DNA from: Diospyros lotus
Taxonomy: Eukaryota > Streptophyta > Magnoliopsida > Ericales > Ebenaceae
Reading direction: 5' to 3'
DNA: 64,000 nucleotides
NCBI RefSeq assembly: GCF_014633365.1
Contig: NC_068344.1
Span: forward strand, 9,873,669 to 9,937,668
The position numbers and the translations under genes are program-made. Position 1 is the stretch's first letter; every line of letters begins with the position of its first letter. Below the pieces are notes generated by a model. It ran no database searches. It was not told where the DNA came from and saw only the letters and a list, made by a program, of their open reading frames with translations. Of this stretch, positions 43,330-55,790 are shown one piece after another.

Positions 43330-45235
43330 ATAGATATCCGAATGGGTCTTTTCATATCCAGATGAGTTCCAAGTTCCCTGTGTATGATATCCAGATGGTT
43401 CTTCGCACATCCGGATAGCTCATATCCAGATTGAAGGATCATAAACGAGGAAACAAAGCATGCAGCGGAAGCGGTTTAAAATCAAAACCGTTCCTCGTAT
43501 TGATAAGAATCTAGGAGACTTACTTTTGCGGCGGATTACCGGACGGAATGGAGCGATGGGAGCTTCTTCGCGTTGTGGAGACGACGACTGTCCTGCTAGC
43601 CTTCGACTTCGTCGCATCAGAACTCAAACGCACCCTTTCGATCTTCCGGAGTATGACTCGAACTCGTGGCCTTTCTTCGGTGAAGAAGAATGAAAAACAA
43701 CTTAGATGAAAAAACAACTAAAGAGAGATATATATAGGGAGAACCCTAGGGTTAAAACCCTAGTGGGCCAAACCCTAATGGGTCAAGACCTTTTAATTAA
43801 TTTTCTAATTGGGTTAGCCCAATTAATTAATTAAAAACCCTAATGAACTATTATTTTATTCTAGCCCAATGGACCATTCTGAATAAAATAATTCTCTCTC
43901 AATGTAATTCATCCAACAAGCCAAATGTATTAAAAAATACATGAGTTACATCGAGCTACCCCGGGGACCAAAAGACAAATTATTCACGGCTACTAAAATG
44001 ACCAAAATATCCCTGCTACCTAGTAGCTATATTTTGTCATTCTAAGTGTTCCAATTATCACCATATGGTAACACTGACCCCACGAATAATTTTGCATATG
44101 CCATGTCTTTGACCTACTAGTGTAATGACGAAAATACCCCTCTGCGTAACACCCATCATTTAGAAAGGAATAATGTACTAACACCTTTCTAAATGACTTC
44201 TACCATCCTTAGATCACTAGTCCAATAATCCGTGACTACTCGAATGTACTTGCTTATCACTGGGAGCTACCCAGAAGCACACACTCTTAAGTCACGTTCC
44301 CAGGGCCCTGGATTATTCGATTATTCTTGGACAATCACAAGGGGGTGAATCACAGAAACTATCTTGTATTAGTCTGTCTTAGCTAATTAGAAACCATACT
44401 CCCAACTCAAAAGGATATTGATCTTTGACAGACCTCACCTACAATGAATCTAAGAATATAGCTCTAGGTTCACTAGACCACCAACTAATACTCAAGTATT
44501 AGAGTACTCGTCCACGTAGTAGCAGTGATAGACTAGCTCCATGATAATTAGTACTTTGTCATTAGCTTCTATCACAGGTCCACTCTACGCATTCCAAATG
44601 CGCTTGTACAATTAGAGTAAACGGACTGTTTACTGGCTAAGGCAAGCCATCCTCCATTAGGATCTATTGCACAATGATCTTATCATGATAGAATGCCCAG
44701 TTCTATCAAAAGATCAAGAGTAATATTTTCTTGCTTATTAAGTACCCATGATTCATGCCTAACTGTGAAGAACGACCCATCACATGAATCACTTACTTAA
44801 TAGCATGGACACCTTTCCAACAATTAAATGCAAATAATATATGTGCCATAAACTGAATAAAAGAAACATCATTACCATAAATTAAACTAAACGTGTCTTT
44901 AGGGCATACATTTCCAACACAAATGCCCTTTCTTCTGTCCAGATAGGTTTAGCATATCCGGATGCCTTCTTCCGTATTCGGATGCCTCTCTCCAAAGTTG
45001 AATTTTATATTCAAATAAGTCTCCTGATATATATATCCTAGTGCCTTGTGAGATATCTGGATGTCCAGAATCGTATCTGGATGTCCTAGTTTCCATCTGA
45101 ATATATCCCAGCATATCTGAATAGCTTCTTATTTGAGGGCCAGCGTATCTGGATGAGCCTTCTTTCTATCCGGATGTCTTTCCTCATATCTGAATATCCT
45201 CCCTAATATCCGGATGGCTTTTCCAGAAATCCAAG
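43330..45235 (+). repeat. scattered ATATCCGGATG-like palindromic words
   Basis: About twenty variants of (A)TATC(C/T)GGATG or TATCCAGATG at intervals of roughly 20-40 bp, on both sides of LTR Z. The core ATCCGGAT is self-complementary. Confidence 0.75.
43432..44919 (-). mobile_element. copia-type solo LTR Z (1.5 kb)
   Basis: The minus strand begins TGTTGGAAATGTATGCCCTA at 44919 and ends GTTTATGATCCTTCA at 43432. Flanks CAGAT (43427-43431) and CAAAT (44920-44924) differ at one base. The interrupted word around it restores an ATATCCAGATG-type repeat of Y, which supports the boundaries. Known: TGTTGGAAATGT..GCCCTA is a frequent start of long copia LTRs. No gene inside. Confidence 0.85.
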
Positions 45236-46245
45236 TGAACTTCTAGTGATGTTTTAATTCAAGTTTTATTCAAATAAAGATATTCAATACCTCCAAATAT
45301 TGAATTTTATGCCAGAATATAACAAGTTAATCATACCCATACCATAATACATAATTCATAGAATTTTTGTATTCCAATATATTGAAGATGAGATTACATG
45401 TTTAGTGTTTATTATGGCATGTTCAGCATTATTTCATGAGATTATGTGCATACATCTTGGTATGAGCATTGAGCATGACTTTATATGGAGCACTACATAT
45501 CGTGTGCCAGCATTTATATGAGCATTACATTATGCGTGCCAAGCGGCTTAATCCGCAAGGATCCCACTAGTATCAGTTTCAATTATAACTCAGTTTATGA
45601 GTTACTCGCCTAGTGATGACCAGGGGGCTAGGGGCTTTGCCCACAGTATGTGCTTACAGTTTTTTTCTGTTTACAGAATTCAGATCAGTCAGGTATGTTT
45701 TATCATATTATGTGGGCCTATGAGCCAAAGTTTCATACTTGCATTTAGTTTACAATTTATGTGAATTACATTTTTATAAATGCAAATAGACAGTAATTAT
45801 ACAGTACAAGTTTAGTGAGTTATTTATCAGTATCGATATTCTTCAATTCAGCTTCAATTATTCTTTCTAGTTTATTACTTGCTGAGTTTTGTAGCTTACC
45901 TTGTACTCTTCACCTCTCTAAGTCCTAGAGGGGGAGTACCAGAAGTGGGGCCTAGCAGTAGTGGTCTATAGTGTGTGTACGTGGAGCCGCTCAAGATAAA
46001 AGATGTCTGGGAGTCTGTTGAGTTTTGTAGTGTTTTGTCAGTTTAGATCTATTTTACATTTCAATTGAGGGATTGTCCCTTAGTCAGAGTTTATGCTTTT
46101 CAGTTTGTATTGACTCATAGTTTTTATTTCAATTGATTTAGATATTCATTTATGGTATCAGATTTCAGATTATCAGTTAGTTTATTTTATTTTTCCCATA
46201 GCACCTCTTCTCGAGCAGTTCTAGGAGAGGGGGCGTTACAGACAC

Positions 46246-46900
46246 AATGCTAACCGGTGTTCCGTGTAGTTGCACAATCTCCTAGATATAAATTCGTGAC
46301 AGTTCTTCTGCCCCTTAACCAGTTCTAATAGGTATAAAATGTGCTGACTTTGTCAGCCTGTCGACTACAACCCATATAGAGTCTTTCTTCCTCGATGTCT
46401 TCTGCAACCCCACAATAAAGTCCATTTATATGTGCTCTCACTTCCATTCTGGAATTTCTAACGGTCGAAGTAACCTCGCTAGTCATTGATGTTCGATCTT
46501 GATACGTTGACACGTGTCACACTGTACCACATGACGAGCCACACTGTGCTTCATTCCCGGCCACCAATAGACTTCCCGCAAGTCCTTGTACATGTTGGTT
46601 GCCCCTAGATGAATAGTGTATTTCGATCTATGAGCTTCGTCCAAAATCTTTTGCCTCAATTCCTCGCGGTTAGGCACATAAATCCTCCCATTCATTCTCT
46701 AAATTCCATCTTTATATTCAAACCCATCCTTTATTGGTTTTCCATTTTCATCCACCCATTGGCGAAATCTTCGTTCTTCCACATTGCTTGTCGTATTTCT
46801 TCCCACAAACCCAGCTGAATTCGCAGGCTTGCTATTATGGATGCTCCGTTCCCAGGCACTACACTCATTGTTAGTCTACTTAACATCTCAATCAGTTGCC
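46246..46900 (-). pseudogene. chromovirus X integrase N-terminal half
   Basis: The minus strand at 46483-46695 has the H2C2 region (LDEAHRSKYTIHLGATNMYK, then VVQCDTCQRIKIEHQ) preceded by RIYVPNREELRQ. The catalytic core begins at 46325-46480 with frameshifts and stops. Truncated at 46246 by Y. Confidence 0.87.
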
Positions 46901-48324
46901 ATTCCCGCATCATCAACCCAGCAACGACCGTCAGATCCCTATGACTAAGGGTATCAGCCACAACATTCGCTCACCCCGGATGATAATGGATCCTTTAAGA
47001 ATTCCATCCATTGACATTGCCGCATATTCAACTCTTTTGGGGAGAAGATACACTTTAGGCTCTTGTGATCCGTATACAGTTCAAATTTCTCCCCATAGAG
47101 ATAATGCCGCCAAATTTTCAAGGCATGGATAACAACAGCCAATTCCAAATCATGAATGGGGTAATTCTTCTCATGGAATCGTAGTTGAGGTGACCCATAA
47201 GCTATCACTTTACCCTTCTACATCAGCACGCATCCTAACCTTGAACCAGAAGCATCATTATAAACCACAAATCCACCCAACCCCTCAGGTAGGGTTAATA
47301 TTGGCGCTATGGTTAATCGCTTCTTAAGTTCCTCAAAGTTCCTTTCACATTTGTCGTCCCAAACAAATTTCACATTCTTTTGCGTCAATTGCGTTAATGG
47401 TAAGGCGATCTTTGAGAACCCCTTAACAAATTGATGATAATATCCGGCCAACCCTAAGAAGCTTCTTATTTCAAACACCGACCTCGTTCGATGCCAATTT
47501 TTAATGGCTTCAATCTTGGCTGGATCAACCGGTACTCCATCTCCTGATATCATATGGCCTAAAAATGCCACCTTTTTCTTCCAAAAATCACATTTGGAAA
47601 ACTTCGCATATAATCGCTCTCTACGCAAGGTTTCCAGCACTATTCCCAAGTGCTCGCGGTGATCCTCCTCACTAGGTGAGTATACCAAAATATCATCTAT
47701 GAAGACGATTACAAATTGGTCTAAGAATGGCTTAAACACTCGATTCATTAAATCCATAAAGGCTGCTGGTGCAGTTGTTAGACCAAATGGCATTATCAAA
47801 AACTCGTAATGACCATATCTGTTACGAAATGTTGTTTTGGGTATATCTTCGGCCCTAGCTTTCATTTGATGGTACCCCGAATGCAAATCAATCTTGAACA
47901 ATATCCTGGCACCTTTTAATTGATCAAATAACTCTCCGATCCTCGGTAACGGGTACTTATTCTTCACCGTCACTCTATTAAGTGCTCGATAGTCTATACA
48001 CAATCATAGACTACCGTCCTTCTTCTTCACAAACAAAACTGGAGCTCCCCACAGTGAAGTACTCGGTCAGATAAATCCCTTATCCACTAAATCTTGAAGT
48101 TAGATTTTTAATTCTCATAACTTAGCTAGTGCCATTCGATAAGTAGGTATGAAAATTGGACTTGTTCCCAGCAACAATTCAATGGTAAATTCCACTTCTC
48201 GATCTGGGGGTAACGCGGACAAGTCTTCAGGAAATACATCCATAAACTCCTTAACTACTTCCACATCTTTCGGCTTCTTTTCTAACTCATCTGCAACTAT
48301 TACATGAGCTATGTAGCCATACGC
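46900..48324 (-). pseudogene. chromovirus X reverse transcriptase and RNase H
   Basis: Minus strand, RT at 47218-48003: [58 protein letters not shown], and the catalytic [15 protein letters not shown]. RNase H follows at 46954-47208 ([33 protein letters not shown]). The connection carries [20 protein letters not shown]. Catalytic Asp pairs are visible, but stops at about 48004 and 47217 and several upstream break the reading frame. Confidence 0.92.
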
Positions 48325-48789
48325 TCATTTTTCTAACAATCTACTTGCTTCCAATACTGATACAAACTTGACTCGATTTTCTACTAACTGTCCCTTGAAT
48401 TCCACAGTTTTTCCTCCTGGGCATCCCAACCTCACTATTTTCTTCAAACAGTCCATATTAGCACAATATCGAGAAAGAAAGTCCATGCCTAAGATTACAT
48501 CATAGTCTTGTATCTCCATCAAGATCATATCTATCTTGAATTTATCACCTTCAACTTCCACATCACTACCATGAATCATAAGATTGGTTTCCATAGTCTT
48601 CCCAATCAGGGACTGAATCTTAACCCTATAATTCATTACCAAGGGTTTTAGACCCAAACTCTTAGCAAAATTAATTGCCATGAAAGAATGAGTGGCACCA
48701 GGGTCCACCAATGCATGCACAGGAGTAGCATGGATCGAGAGCGTACCTTCCACTATGCTCGGATCAACCTCCACTTTCGCCTTTGTCAA
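48325..48789 (-). pseudogene. chromovirus X aspartic protease
   Basis: 154 codons: THSFMAINFAKSLGL preceded by VHALVDPGA, and YDVILGMDFLSRYCANMDC. Known: gypsy proteases have D-S/T-G at the active site; here the triplet reads D-P-G, a change that should impair catalysis. The frame is otherwise open. Confidence 0.85.
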
Positions 48790-48799
48790 ATGGTATACT

Positions 48800-49933
48800 T
48801 GAACTGGTTGTGAGCCTGACTTTCCCTCGGTCTTCTTTCCTTGATCTGCTTTTCCTCCCTAAGGACAATTCTGAGAGTAATGTCCCGGCTGATTGCAAGC
48901 GAAACAAATTACCTCATTCTTTGGCACGTCCAAGATCTTCAATGTCTTCTTTGATGGACAGTCCTTGGAAAAATGTCCTAGTTCCCCACAAGTGTAACAG
49001 CCTGTCCCTTTAGCCGCTGCTCCGCACTTCTTGCCTACGTGTCTTTTCTGGCATTTCTTCAATACCTTTCTTTCTTGAACTTTGCTCCCTCAAGCCACTT
49101 GAATTGAACGGTCGAAGGGTTTGCCGACTTATCCTTGTTTCTCTCTTCCGCTTTAGCATTGCCATCAAGTTTCAGCTCTCCCTGAGGCACCATATTTCTC
49201 TCAATAGTGGTAGCCTTCTCAACATCTTCATATGTGCATATATTCCATGCATATAGCACTTTCTTGACCTTCTTCGTTAGCCCTTGCAAGAACTTCTGGG
49301 CCTTCTCTTGATCATCTACTGCATACATCAGCACATACTTTATCAGTTTTGAAAATCGAGCCTCGTATTATACCATTAACATAGCCTCTGTCTGAGTCAA
49401 ATTCAAGAATTCTTGCTTTTCACCTCCTGCCAATACTTTGGAAAGTACTTGTCATTAAAGGCCGTCTTAAATTGCTCCTAAGTGGTTGGCATCACCCGCA
49501 TCTCATCTCCCTCTTGGATTGTGTTTCGGGTTCTCAAAATTCTTGCCATACATTTCCACCATACACCGGCCTCTTCTTCAAGCATGAAGGTCGCATACCA
49601 CACCTAATGCTCCGCCGGACACTCTAGGTGCTCTAACAGCTTTTCAGTTTGTTCTAACTAATACTCCCCCACAGTTGGGTCTGCCTCGGGGTTTCCTTTA
49701 AAACTAGGCGGGTGCATATCCTGATACACCTTTAGCTAGTTAGTTGTTGGGGCTTCTTGTCTATTCATCGAATTTAGCATTACTTTCATAAATCTTTCAA
49801 ATGACCTTTTGCCACTCGGCAATCCCGAGCCACTACCCTCGGAGACTTCTTGAGCTAGTGGTTGGTTTAGATTCCTTCTTCTATTTAATCGCTCCTCACG
49901 ATTCACCTGCATAAAACAATGAACAACATTCAT
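48800..49933 (-). pseudogene. chromovirus X gag with two CCHC knuckles
   Basis: The start is probably near 49933 (REERLNRRRNLNQ). The middle reads VGEY-, EEEAGVWWKCMARIL, FNDKYFP with in-frame stops, then KAQKFLQGLTKKVKKVLYAW (49060-49330). Knuckles at 48859-49062: CYTCGELGHFSKDC and CFACNQPGHYSQNC. Known: CCHC knuckles bind element RNA in the capsid. Confidence 0.88.
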
Positions 49934-50970
49934 TCTAGCTTCAACAGATAACTTATATATGCCATACGTAAGTTATCATTATCCATGATCTCATGCAACC
50001 ACAAATTCCAACACACTCCATTAAATTTATGAACAATCATGATTACATCATAAGGCTCCCCAATCACACACATCACAAAAGAATGTGTTTGCCTACAATC
50101 ATTCGTGGCCACTAGCCAAGTACAAGACAAGTTACAACATTCCCAAAACACCCAAAACCTGACCCTCAAGCCTCTTACATTCTTAACACGTTATTGCCTC
50201 ACCCATAGTTGCCATACTGCAATCCCCATTGCAAGGCCTCCCCTGCCAATCAACCTCAAAGCTACCCTGAGGTTCTCCCAGACCTGCCTCACCTTATTGC
50301 CTCATACTAGCTGGTCACTGAAGTATGGAAATTCAACAGTCTTTGTATCAAACTCTTCAGTGGGCTCCTCATAAGGGTGCTTAGGAGAGTTCACCTCATT
50401 CTCCAAACCTTCAGTGGTGTCTTATGAATCCTCGTTGCTCCCAACGCTTTCCTCATCTGGACTCACGGGCTTGCACTCCATCTTCTTAGACTGCCACACG
50501 TCGGTCTCTCGAAGCATCTCAATAAATAGGGCAAAATTCTGCATCACACGTGCCCTCTTGAAGATTTTTCGAGCATGATGTTTCAAATTTCCATGCAATA
50601 GTCCCACTACATACTATACTTTAACCTCATCTAACAACTCTCGATTTAAAGTCGTACCCAGGTGCTCAGCTATCACATCCTCAACCTTGTTCAGGTACCA
50701 TTGAATAGGCTCACCAGGTCTCATCATAAGGAGCGCTAATGTCCATAAGGCCTTTAGCCTCCGTATGTAGTCCCTCACGAGCCAAATTGAGCGAAACGGT
50801 TGAGGTCTCTCCATACCTAAAGATAGGAAAAACCACAAGATAATCACTCCTCTACCCAAACCATATAAGAGTCCAACCATAATCAATAAAACAATGAGAA
50901 TAACTCTCATCATGCATCACCCAAATCTAACGAACTCCTATAAGTCCTTAACTCATCACATAAATCATAA
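49934..50970 (-). other. long leader of chromovirus X with decayed ORFs of unknown nature
   Basis: About 1 kb between gag and PBS. Adjacent minus-strand ORFs (50614-50913 and 50422-50607) read through one stop as a protein-like sequence (PIQWYLNKVEDVIAEHLG, LNRELLDEVKV, GLLHGNLKHHARKIFKRARV). Composition looks like genuine former coding DNA, but I recognise no domain. Confidence 0.5.
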
Positions 50971-50983
50971 CGCTCTGATACCA
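50971..50983 (-). promoter_or_regulatory. primer-binding site of chromovirus X
   Basis: CGCTCTGATACCA is the complement of TGGTATCAGAGCG, the initiator tRNA-Met PBS; it sits two bases from the 5' LTR. Confidence 0.88.
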
Positions 50984-50985
50984 AT

Positions 50986-53615
50986 TGTAACGCCTCGCTC
51001 CCACTTACGGGTGTTACTAGAGAATAATCAACTAACTATTCACTCATTAAGGCAATAATGAAGAGACCGCTATGTTTCAATAAGAAACATCCTACGTGGA
51101 AACTAGGCTTCGCCCTTCCTTCGCTTCACTCAAGGATTCGGGGACATATCGAAAAGACCTCATGGAAATAAAACTCGAAACCTTGGTGAAGTGTCACCCT
51201 TCTCCAGCTCTTAATGAAGAGCCAAGTGTGACCTTTCTCAGGATTCGACAAAAATAAGCAAACCATACTCGCTTAATTTAACTATGGCACAAGGCCTTAA
51301 TTATTAGAAAATAAATTTTAGCCTAATTAATAACCCATTTTCTCATTCTCCATAGCCTTAGAAAATAATTGGGTTAAACTCCTCTTGAAAAATTTAATAA
51401 ATTTTTCCTTAGCCAAACCTCAATTTATTTTCCTTTATTTATTTCAAAAAATACCCCAAATTTCTATCATTTAAGGAGTAAGTTTTGAAATTCAAACATC
51501 AAGTTTTCTCATCCATTTTTCTCAAAATTCAAAGAAAATACTCTTTTATTTTACTTTTCAAAATATAGGAATTTTTTGAAAATGCCCCAAAATTTACATT
51601 AATTTAATTAATATTTTGGAGGCTCAAACCTACCTTTACTTATTTATATAAACTTGCTTTATTTCAGAAATTCTAGGAATATTTTAAATAAAAAAAAATT
51701 TAAACAACATCAAAAGGCAGCAGCAACCCAGCTGCCTGCGCGGGCCACACTAGCCGCACGCGGTTGCGCCCGTTCCATGCCAGTCGCACATGCACTCCTT
51801 CTGTGCACGCCTGCTGGCTTTTTTTTTTTTTAATCCCATACATTCCAAAAATTTAATTTACATAAATTTAAACATAAATCCCTCACTTTCACCCCAACAT
51901 AAGGCCATACAATCATGAGGTACTCACACAACATACACCAAATTAGGATAGATATTTAAGTTTAAACTCCATCAAACTCTTAAACACCATTACAAAATAT
52001 AAAGGCTACAGAATTAGTCTTCCATACTCATAGCTCTTACCCCTTCCAAGATGCCCTTTCCTTTTGAGTTTTCACCACCTACAAAGAGGTCTAAAATGAC
52101 CTTATGAGCTATTGTTCAGTAAGGGTGCAATGCAAAACAAATAAGAGCATAAGTAACCATGTAATGCGAGATGTAATGCAATATGGGTAGTTTTCCTAGC
52201 CTTCACAACCTTTCAAGGTGGAGACTTCAACTAGCCCATTTTTTCCCAACTCCTAGCCCTCTTTATGGCCAAAGGTCCATTAGAGTACACAAATGCATAT
52301 ATTCTTGCAAACACATGAAACTCATAACAAACATTTGCTAAACATGCAAGACTGCCACCCATGGGGTCATCCTTACCTTAACTCTCAGATGCTTTTCAAA
52401 CGATTGCTTCCAAGTACCTCTTTGCTTCCAACAACCTAAAGAGAATTTCTTCGAACATTAGAAGATTTCTAAAACTAAGAGATGAGAAGGATTAAGAAGA
52501 CTTCTTCTTTTCTTTTCTAAGAAAAACCAAGTATAAGAATCTTACATTCCTTTCTCTTCTCATATTCTTCTTCTTCTAATTGTACTCTTGGTTAAGAAAT
52601 TTGGCCTTCTATTCCTTCTTCCACTTTATATTACCTCTCTTTTCCTTTTTCTTTAATTATTTCTATTCCTAGATTTAATCTAAACCTTTGGATTTTATTA
52701 GTTTGAGAGAACTAATCTCCACCCTTCACTATAAGCACAATTCATGTTCTTAATAAACTTTTAATCTCATCCTTTGATCACATAGGATTCAATCTCTACC
52801 CTTGAGAAGAAACACAATCCTTGGTAAAAAAAAAAAAGTTTTAATCCTAGCCATGAATTTAAAATGGAGATTGAATCTCTACCCTTCAAAGAAGCACAAT
52901 TCATGTGCTTAAAGAGAACACCATCCTAACCCTTGATTCCTACTCAAGAGTTATCCCACCATCCATTCTAATCCCTTAAAAATTAATTTTAATTATATTA
53001 GCAATCCATGCCGATTTTTAAGACTCATTTGTGGCCTTTGGATCAACTCCCATTCCAATACCACATCTCATCCATTGGATCCATCTTGAACTTTTAATTT
53101 TTTTCCCATTTATTTTAATTCTTCCCATTTTCAACAATAATTGAATGGCCATCTTAAATTTTCTTTTGTATTTTCTTTATGCAACATAATGATGGCTCTC
53201 ATTAAAGGCAAGAATGACCCATTTTCTCTTTTTTTTTTTTTCCTTTTAATTGAATCTCACTTCTCTTTTAATGAGATATTACCAAGTGTCACCCATACAC
53301 TTAATTTAGCCATTTCTTTTTTCTTTAATATCTCATCTTCTTCATTGAAAATTTGCCAAGTGTCATTATTTGACACGTACTTGGCAAATAATAAGTTAAT
53401 CAAAATTAAATCCTTCACATATGATTTATTTACATATTTTCACCCATAATAATTCTCTTTTAATGGGATAATATCTAAATTACCATATTGTCCTTCTAGA
53501 GACATCTCAAATTTATAAACTTCCATCAGCCAACCTAGGATAATTATAGAATGCCACATACCTCTATTTTCAAAATTTATTTAATTAAATTCACTCTCAC
53601 ACCTAGGGTGTTACA
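50986..53615 (-). repeat. 5' LTR (right side) of chromovirus X
   Basis: Partner of 38460-41045. The main divergence is a GC-rich block (51725-51810 versus 39200-39245) and scattered indels. Confidence 0.93.
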
Positions 53616-53940
53616 CGCTTACCCTCCCACTCGAACCCAGGTCACCCGACTGGTCCCTCACGTGCGTGATCAGCTGGGCTGGCTTCCTCCACTAGTATTT
53701 AATATGCCCAAATTAAATTCAAAGTAACTCTTTCCTTCCCCTACCAAAATGCATTAAATACAACATTCTTTATTAATTTCCCACTCCACAACCATTCAAT
53801 AAATCATAATTAAATCCTCATAGCCACAACTCTTTAATAAATCACAAATAATTCATCCCAACCTTATAATTAATTGATAATCATGCACAAATCATCATAA
53901 ACCCAATGATTAATTATTTTTCAAAGTCTAGGGTGTTATA
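53616..53940. other. right-hand remainder of element U
   Basis: AT-rich, no gene. Ends AGGGTGTTATA before the GAGCT duplication. Confidence 0.6.
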
Positions 53941-53945
53941 GAGCT

Positions 53946-54102
53946 TGTGGCAAAGGAACTTGTGGTGAAATCCTTGCGGCGAGCATCCTAGCGGTGAACT
54001 CCCTTGAGGCAGCTTCTCTTACGACAACCTAACTTCACCCGACACTAAGCTCGAGTGAACCCCATATCACAAATTTTAATTGTGGTATTTTTGGTAACAA
54101 CA
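53946..54102 (+). repeat. 5' LTR of element T, second part
   Basis: Matches 57945-58094 (CATCCTAGCGGTGAACTCCC and TTGAGGCAGCTTCTCTTACG). Ends GGTAACAACA. Confidence 0.85.
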
Positions 54103-54125
54103 ATTTGGCGCTGTCTGTGGGAAAT
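54103..54125 (+). promoter_or_regulatory. primer-binding site of element T
   Basis: TTTGGCGCTGTCTGTGGGAA directly after the 5' LTR resembles the TGGCGCC-type PBS of Tat-lineage elements. The tRNA is not assigned. Confidence 0.6.
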
Positions 54126-54152
54126 GCAACAAAAAGTGAATCTTAACACAAG

Positions 54153-55790
54153 ATGTCGAGAGGGACAAGATCAGTAGGTTTGGCGAACCCGCCTAACCCT
54201 ACTGGAAGAAGCGCTCGTACTAGGACGAGAGCCACAAGAAGCCCCAGTCAAGTGCACCCTACAGTACCATAATTTTCAGAAGATCACCCAGACAATGAAG
54301 TGCGTTCAAGGAACCTTCCTAAGCTCGAAGGCGACCAGACCGCCAAACTGGGGGGCACGGAATCTTTAGAACAGGGAGAAGTACACATAATTAGATTGAG
54401 GAGAATCCCACATAAAACGTCCGCTAGTCAGGAACAACACTCATTTGGATAGTCTTCAATTCCAAATAGAAATCTCGTAGTGACTTCGGTACCTCCAAGT
54501 CCCACAGGGATAACTCCACCCATAGTTTTACTCTTAGATTATGAACAATTGCAGAGGAATTTTGAGAAGGTAAAACAATAGAATGATGAATTAAGGATGA
54601 ACAATGAGGAGAATATGAGAAGACTACAGGGAATTACTGCTTTGCTACATGAACTAATGCTGGGCATTCACATTCTCCACATGGGATAAACCAATGCGGG
54701 GGGAGAACACCGGAGATCCTAAGACAACCCTCCAAGGACCATGTGACAGGGGATAAGAATCGGAACTCTAGGGCTGAATAACCAGGTCCCAGAAATGACA
54801 TACTAAAGAAGGAAAAATGATAGGAGGGCAAGGAAAGCTCTCATGTATAAAGAAACAACAGAAAACACCTACTCAAAAGCTCCTTATGTCCCATCTCTTT
54901 GCAAAAATGAAGCAGAATAGGAAACACTCAGAGCGTCTGACATCAAACGCCTCATAGAAGAGGTGCTAGAGCAGAAGCGGGTAATGATGGTGCCAAAGGA
55001 ATCTCCCCCAAAGGGGTTCCCTCTATCTGAAGAACTCCAAAGGCAACAAGTGCAACCAGGGTTCGAATTACCGTAACTTTCGGTATACACAGGAAGGGAG
55101 GACCTAGAGAAGCACATACAACAATTTATCGCAGTGGCCGTGCTACATGGATGGAATGAGGTCACTAAGTGCAGGGGTTTCCCGCTCTCCCTGGTAGGAC
55201 AGGCTCAGCAGTGGTTCACTGAATTACCAGCAGAACATATATGATTATTTGAACAATTGAAGAAAGAATTCCTAAATGCATTCTCCGTCTATCTCCCAAA
55301 GAAGAAGAGTGCTATATATCTAATGAGCTTGCAACAGAAGCCAAATGAATCCCTAAAGTAATATATTAAGCAGTTCAGAGCCACGACACAGGAAGTAAGG
55401 GATCTCCCAGTCGGATTGGCAGTGTTAGCCCTGCTTAACGGTACTGCATACGCCCCGCTTAGAAGATCCCTAGCCTTCTCCAAGCCAAATTCTATGACTA
55501 AATTATTCGACAGAGTAGAATAGTTTGTCGTCCAAATGGAAATTTTGGACGCAGGGGAAGGTAATAGAAAAGGAAGAGAAACCTGACTCGAATTGCAAAG
55601 GACCTTACAAAATTTAGAAGATGTTTGGCCCCAACATGTGCATACTACTGAAGCTACAAGGTGAGGCAAGAGGAAAAACTAGAACACCGTGCACCTCAAG
55701 AAGAACTTCTCGGCTTCACCAATCATTAACCTAGGAAAAGGGACGAAGTGCGAGACGCAGAGCCGAGCCTATAACCAGAAGCGTTACTCG
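54153..55790 (+). pseudogene. Tat-like gypsy gag (element T)
   Basis: The frame from ATG at 54153 begins MSRGTRSVGLANPPNPTGRS and, after several in-frame stops, holds the capsid core at about 55080-55560: TGREDLEKHIQQFIAVAVLH, GFPLSLVGQAQQWFTELPAE, LMSLQQKPNESLK. Known: the YxGRxDPxxH...AQQWF...Q..ESL order is the Retrotrans_gag domain. No protease follows. Stops at about 54271, 54450, 55242 and 55360 exclude function. Confidence 0.82.

Larger units (their letters stand above)
42003..46240 (+). mobile_element. gypsy-type solo LTR Y inside X integrase
   Basis: TATAACGACCCATT to GGGGGCGTTACA, with an exact flanking GACAC (41998-42002 and 46241-46245). Its first TG has become TA. Without the nested LTR Z it is about 2.74 kb. 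It has no coding region but does have a 33-bp tandem array, a family of ATCCGGAT-like words, and a TTACTTGCTGAGTTTTGTAG segment near its end of the kind common in gypsy LTRs. Confidence 0.87.
38460..53615 (-). mobile_element. Tekay-like chromovirus X with both LTRs
   Basis: Seen: LTRs 38460-41045 (2,586 bp) and 50986-53615 (2,630 bp), TGTAACGCC to CTAGGGTGTTACA, roughly 90% identical. Minus orientation follows from the PBS complement CGCTCTGATACCA at 50971-50983 and from all pol domains. Flanks TGCTC and CGCTT match at three of five positions; the differences are C/T transitions. Internal order on the minus strand is gag, CCHC knuckles, protease, RT, RNase H, integrase, chromodomain. The integrase is split by Y. 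Stops in gag and RT show it is dead, but it is the least decayed element here. Confidence 0.92.
35148..53940. mobile_element. solo LTR-like element U inside T's 5' LTR
   Basis: TGTGCCACCCCGG to AGGGTGTTATA, with an exact flanking GAGCT (35143-35147 and 53941-53945). Removing copy 3 (35651-37600) and X (38460-53615) leaves about 1.7 kb with no coding region. The end AGGGTGTTATA resembles X's end AGGGTGTTACA, suggesting a related chromovirus LTR. Orientation is not settled. Confidence 0.75.
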
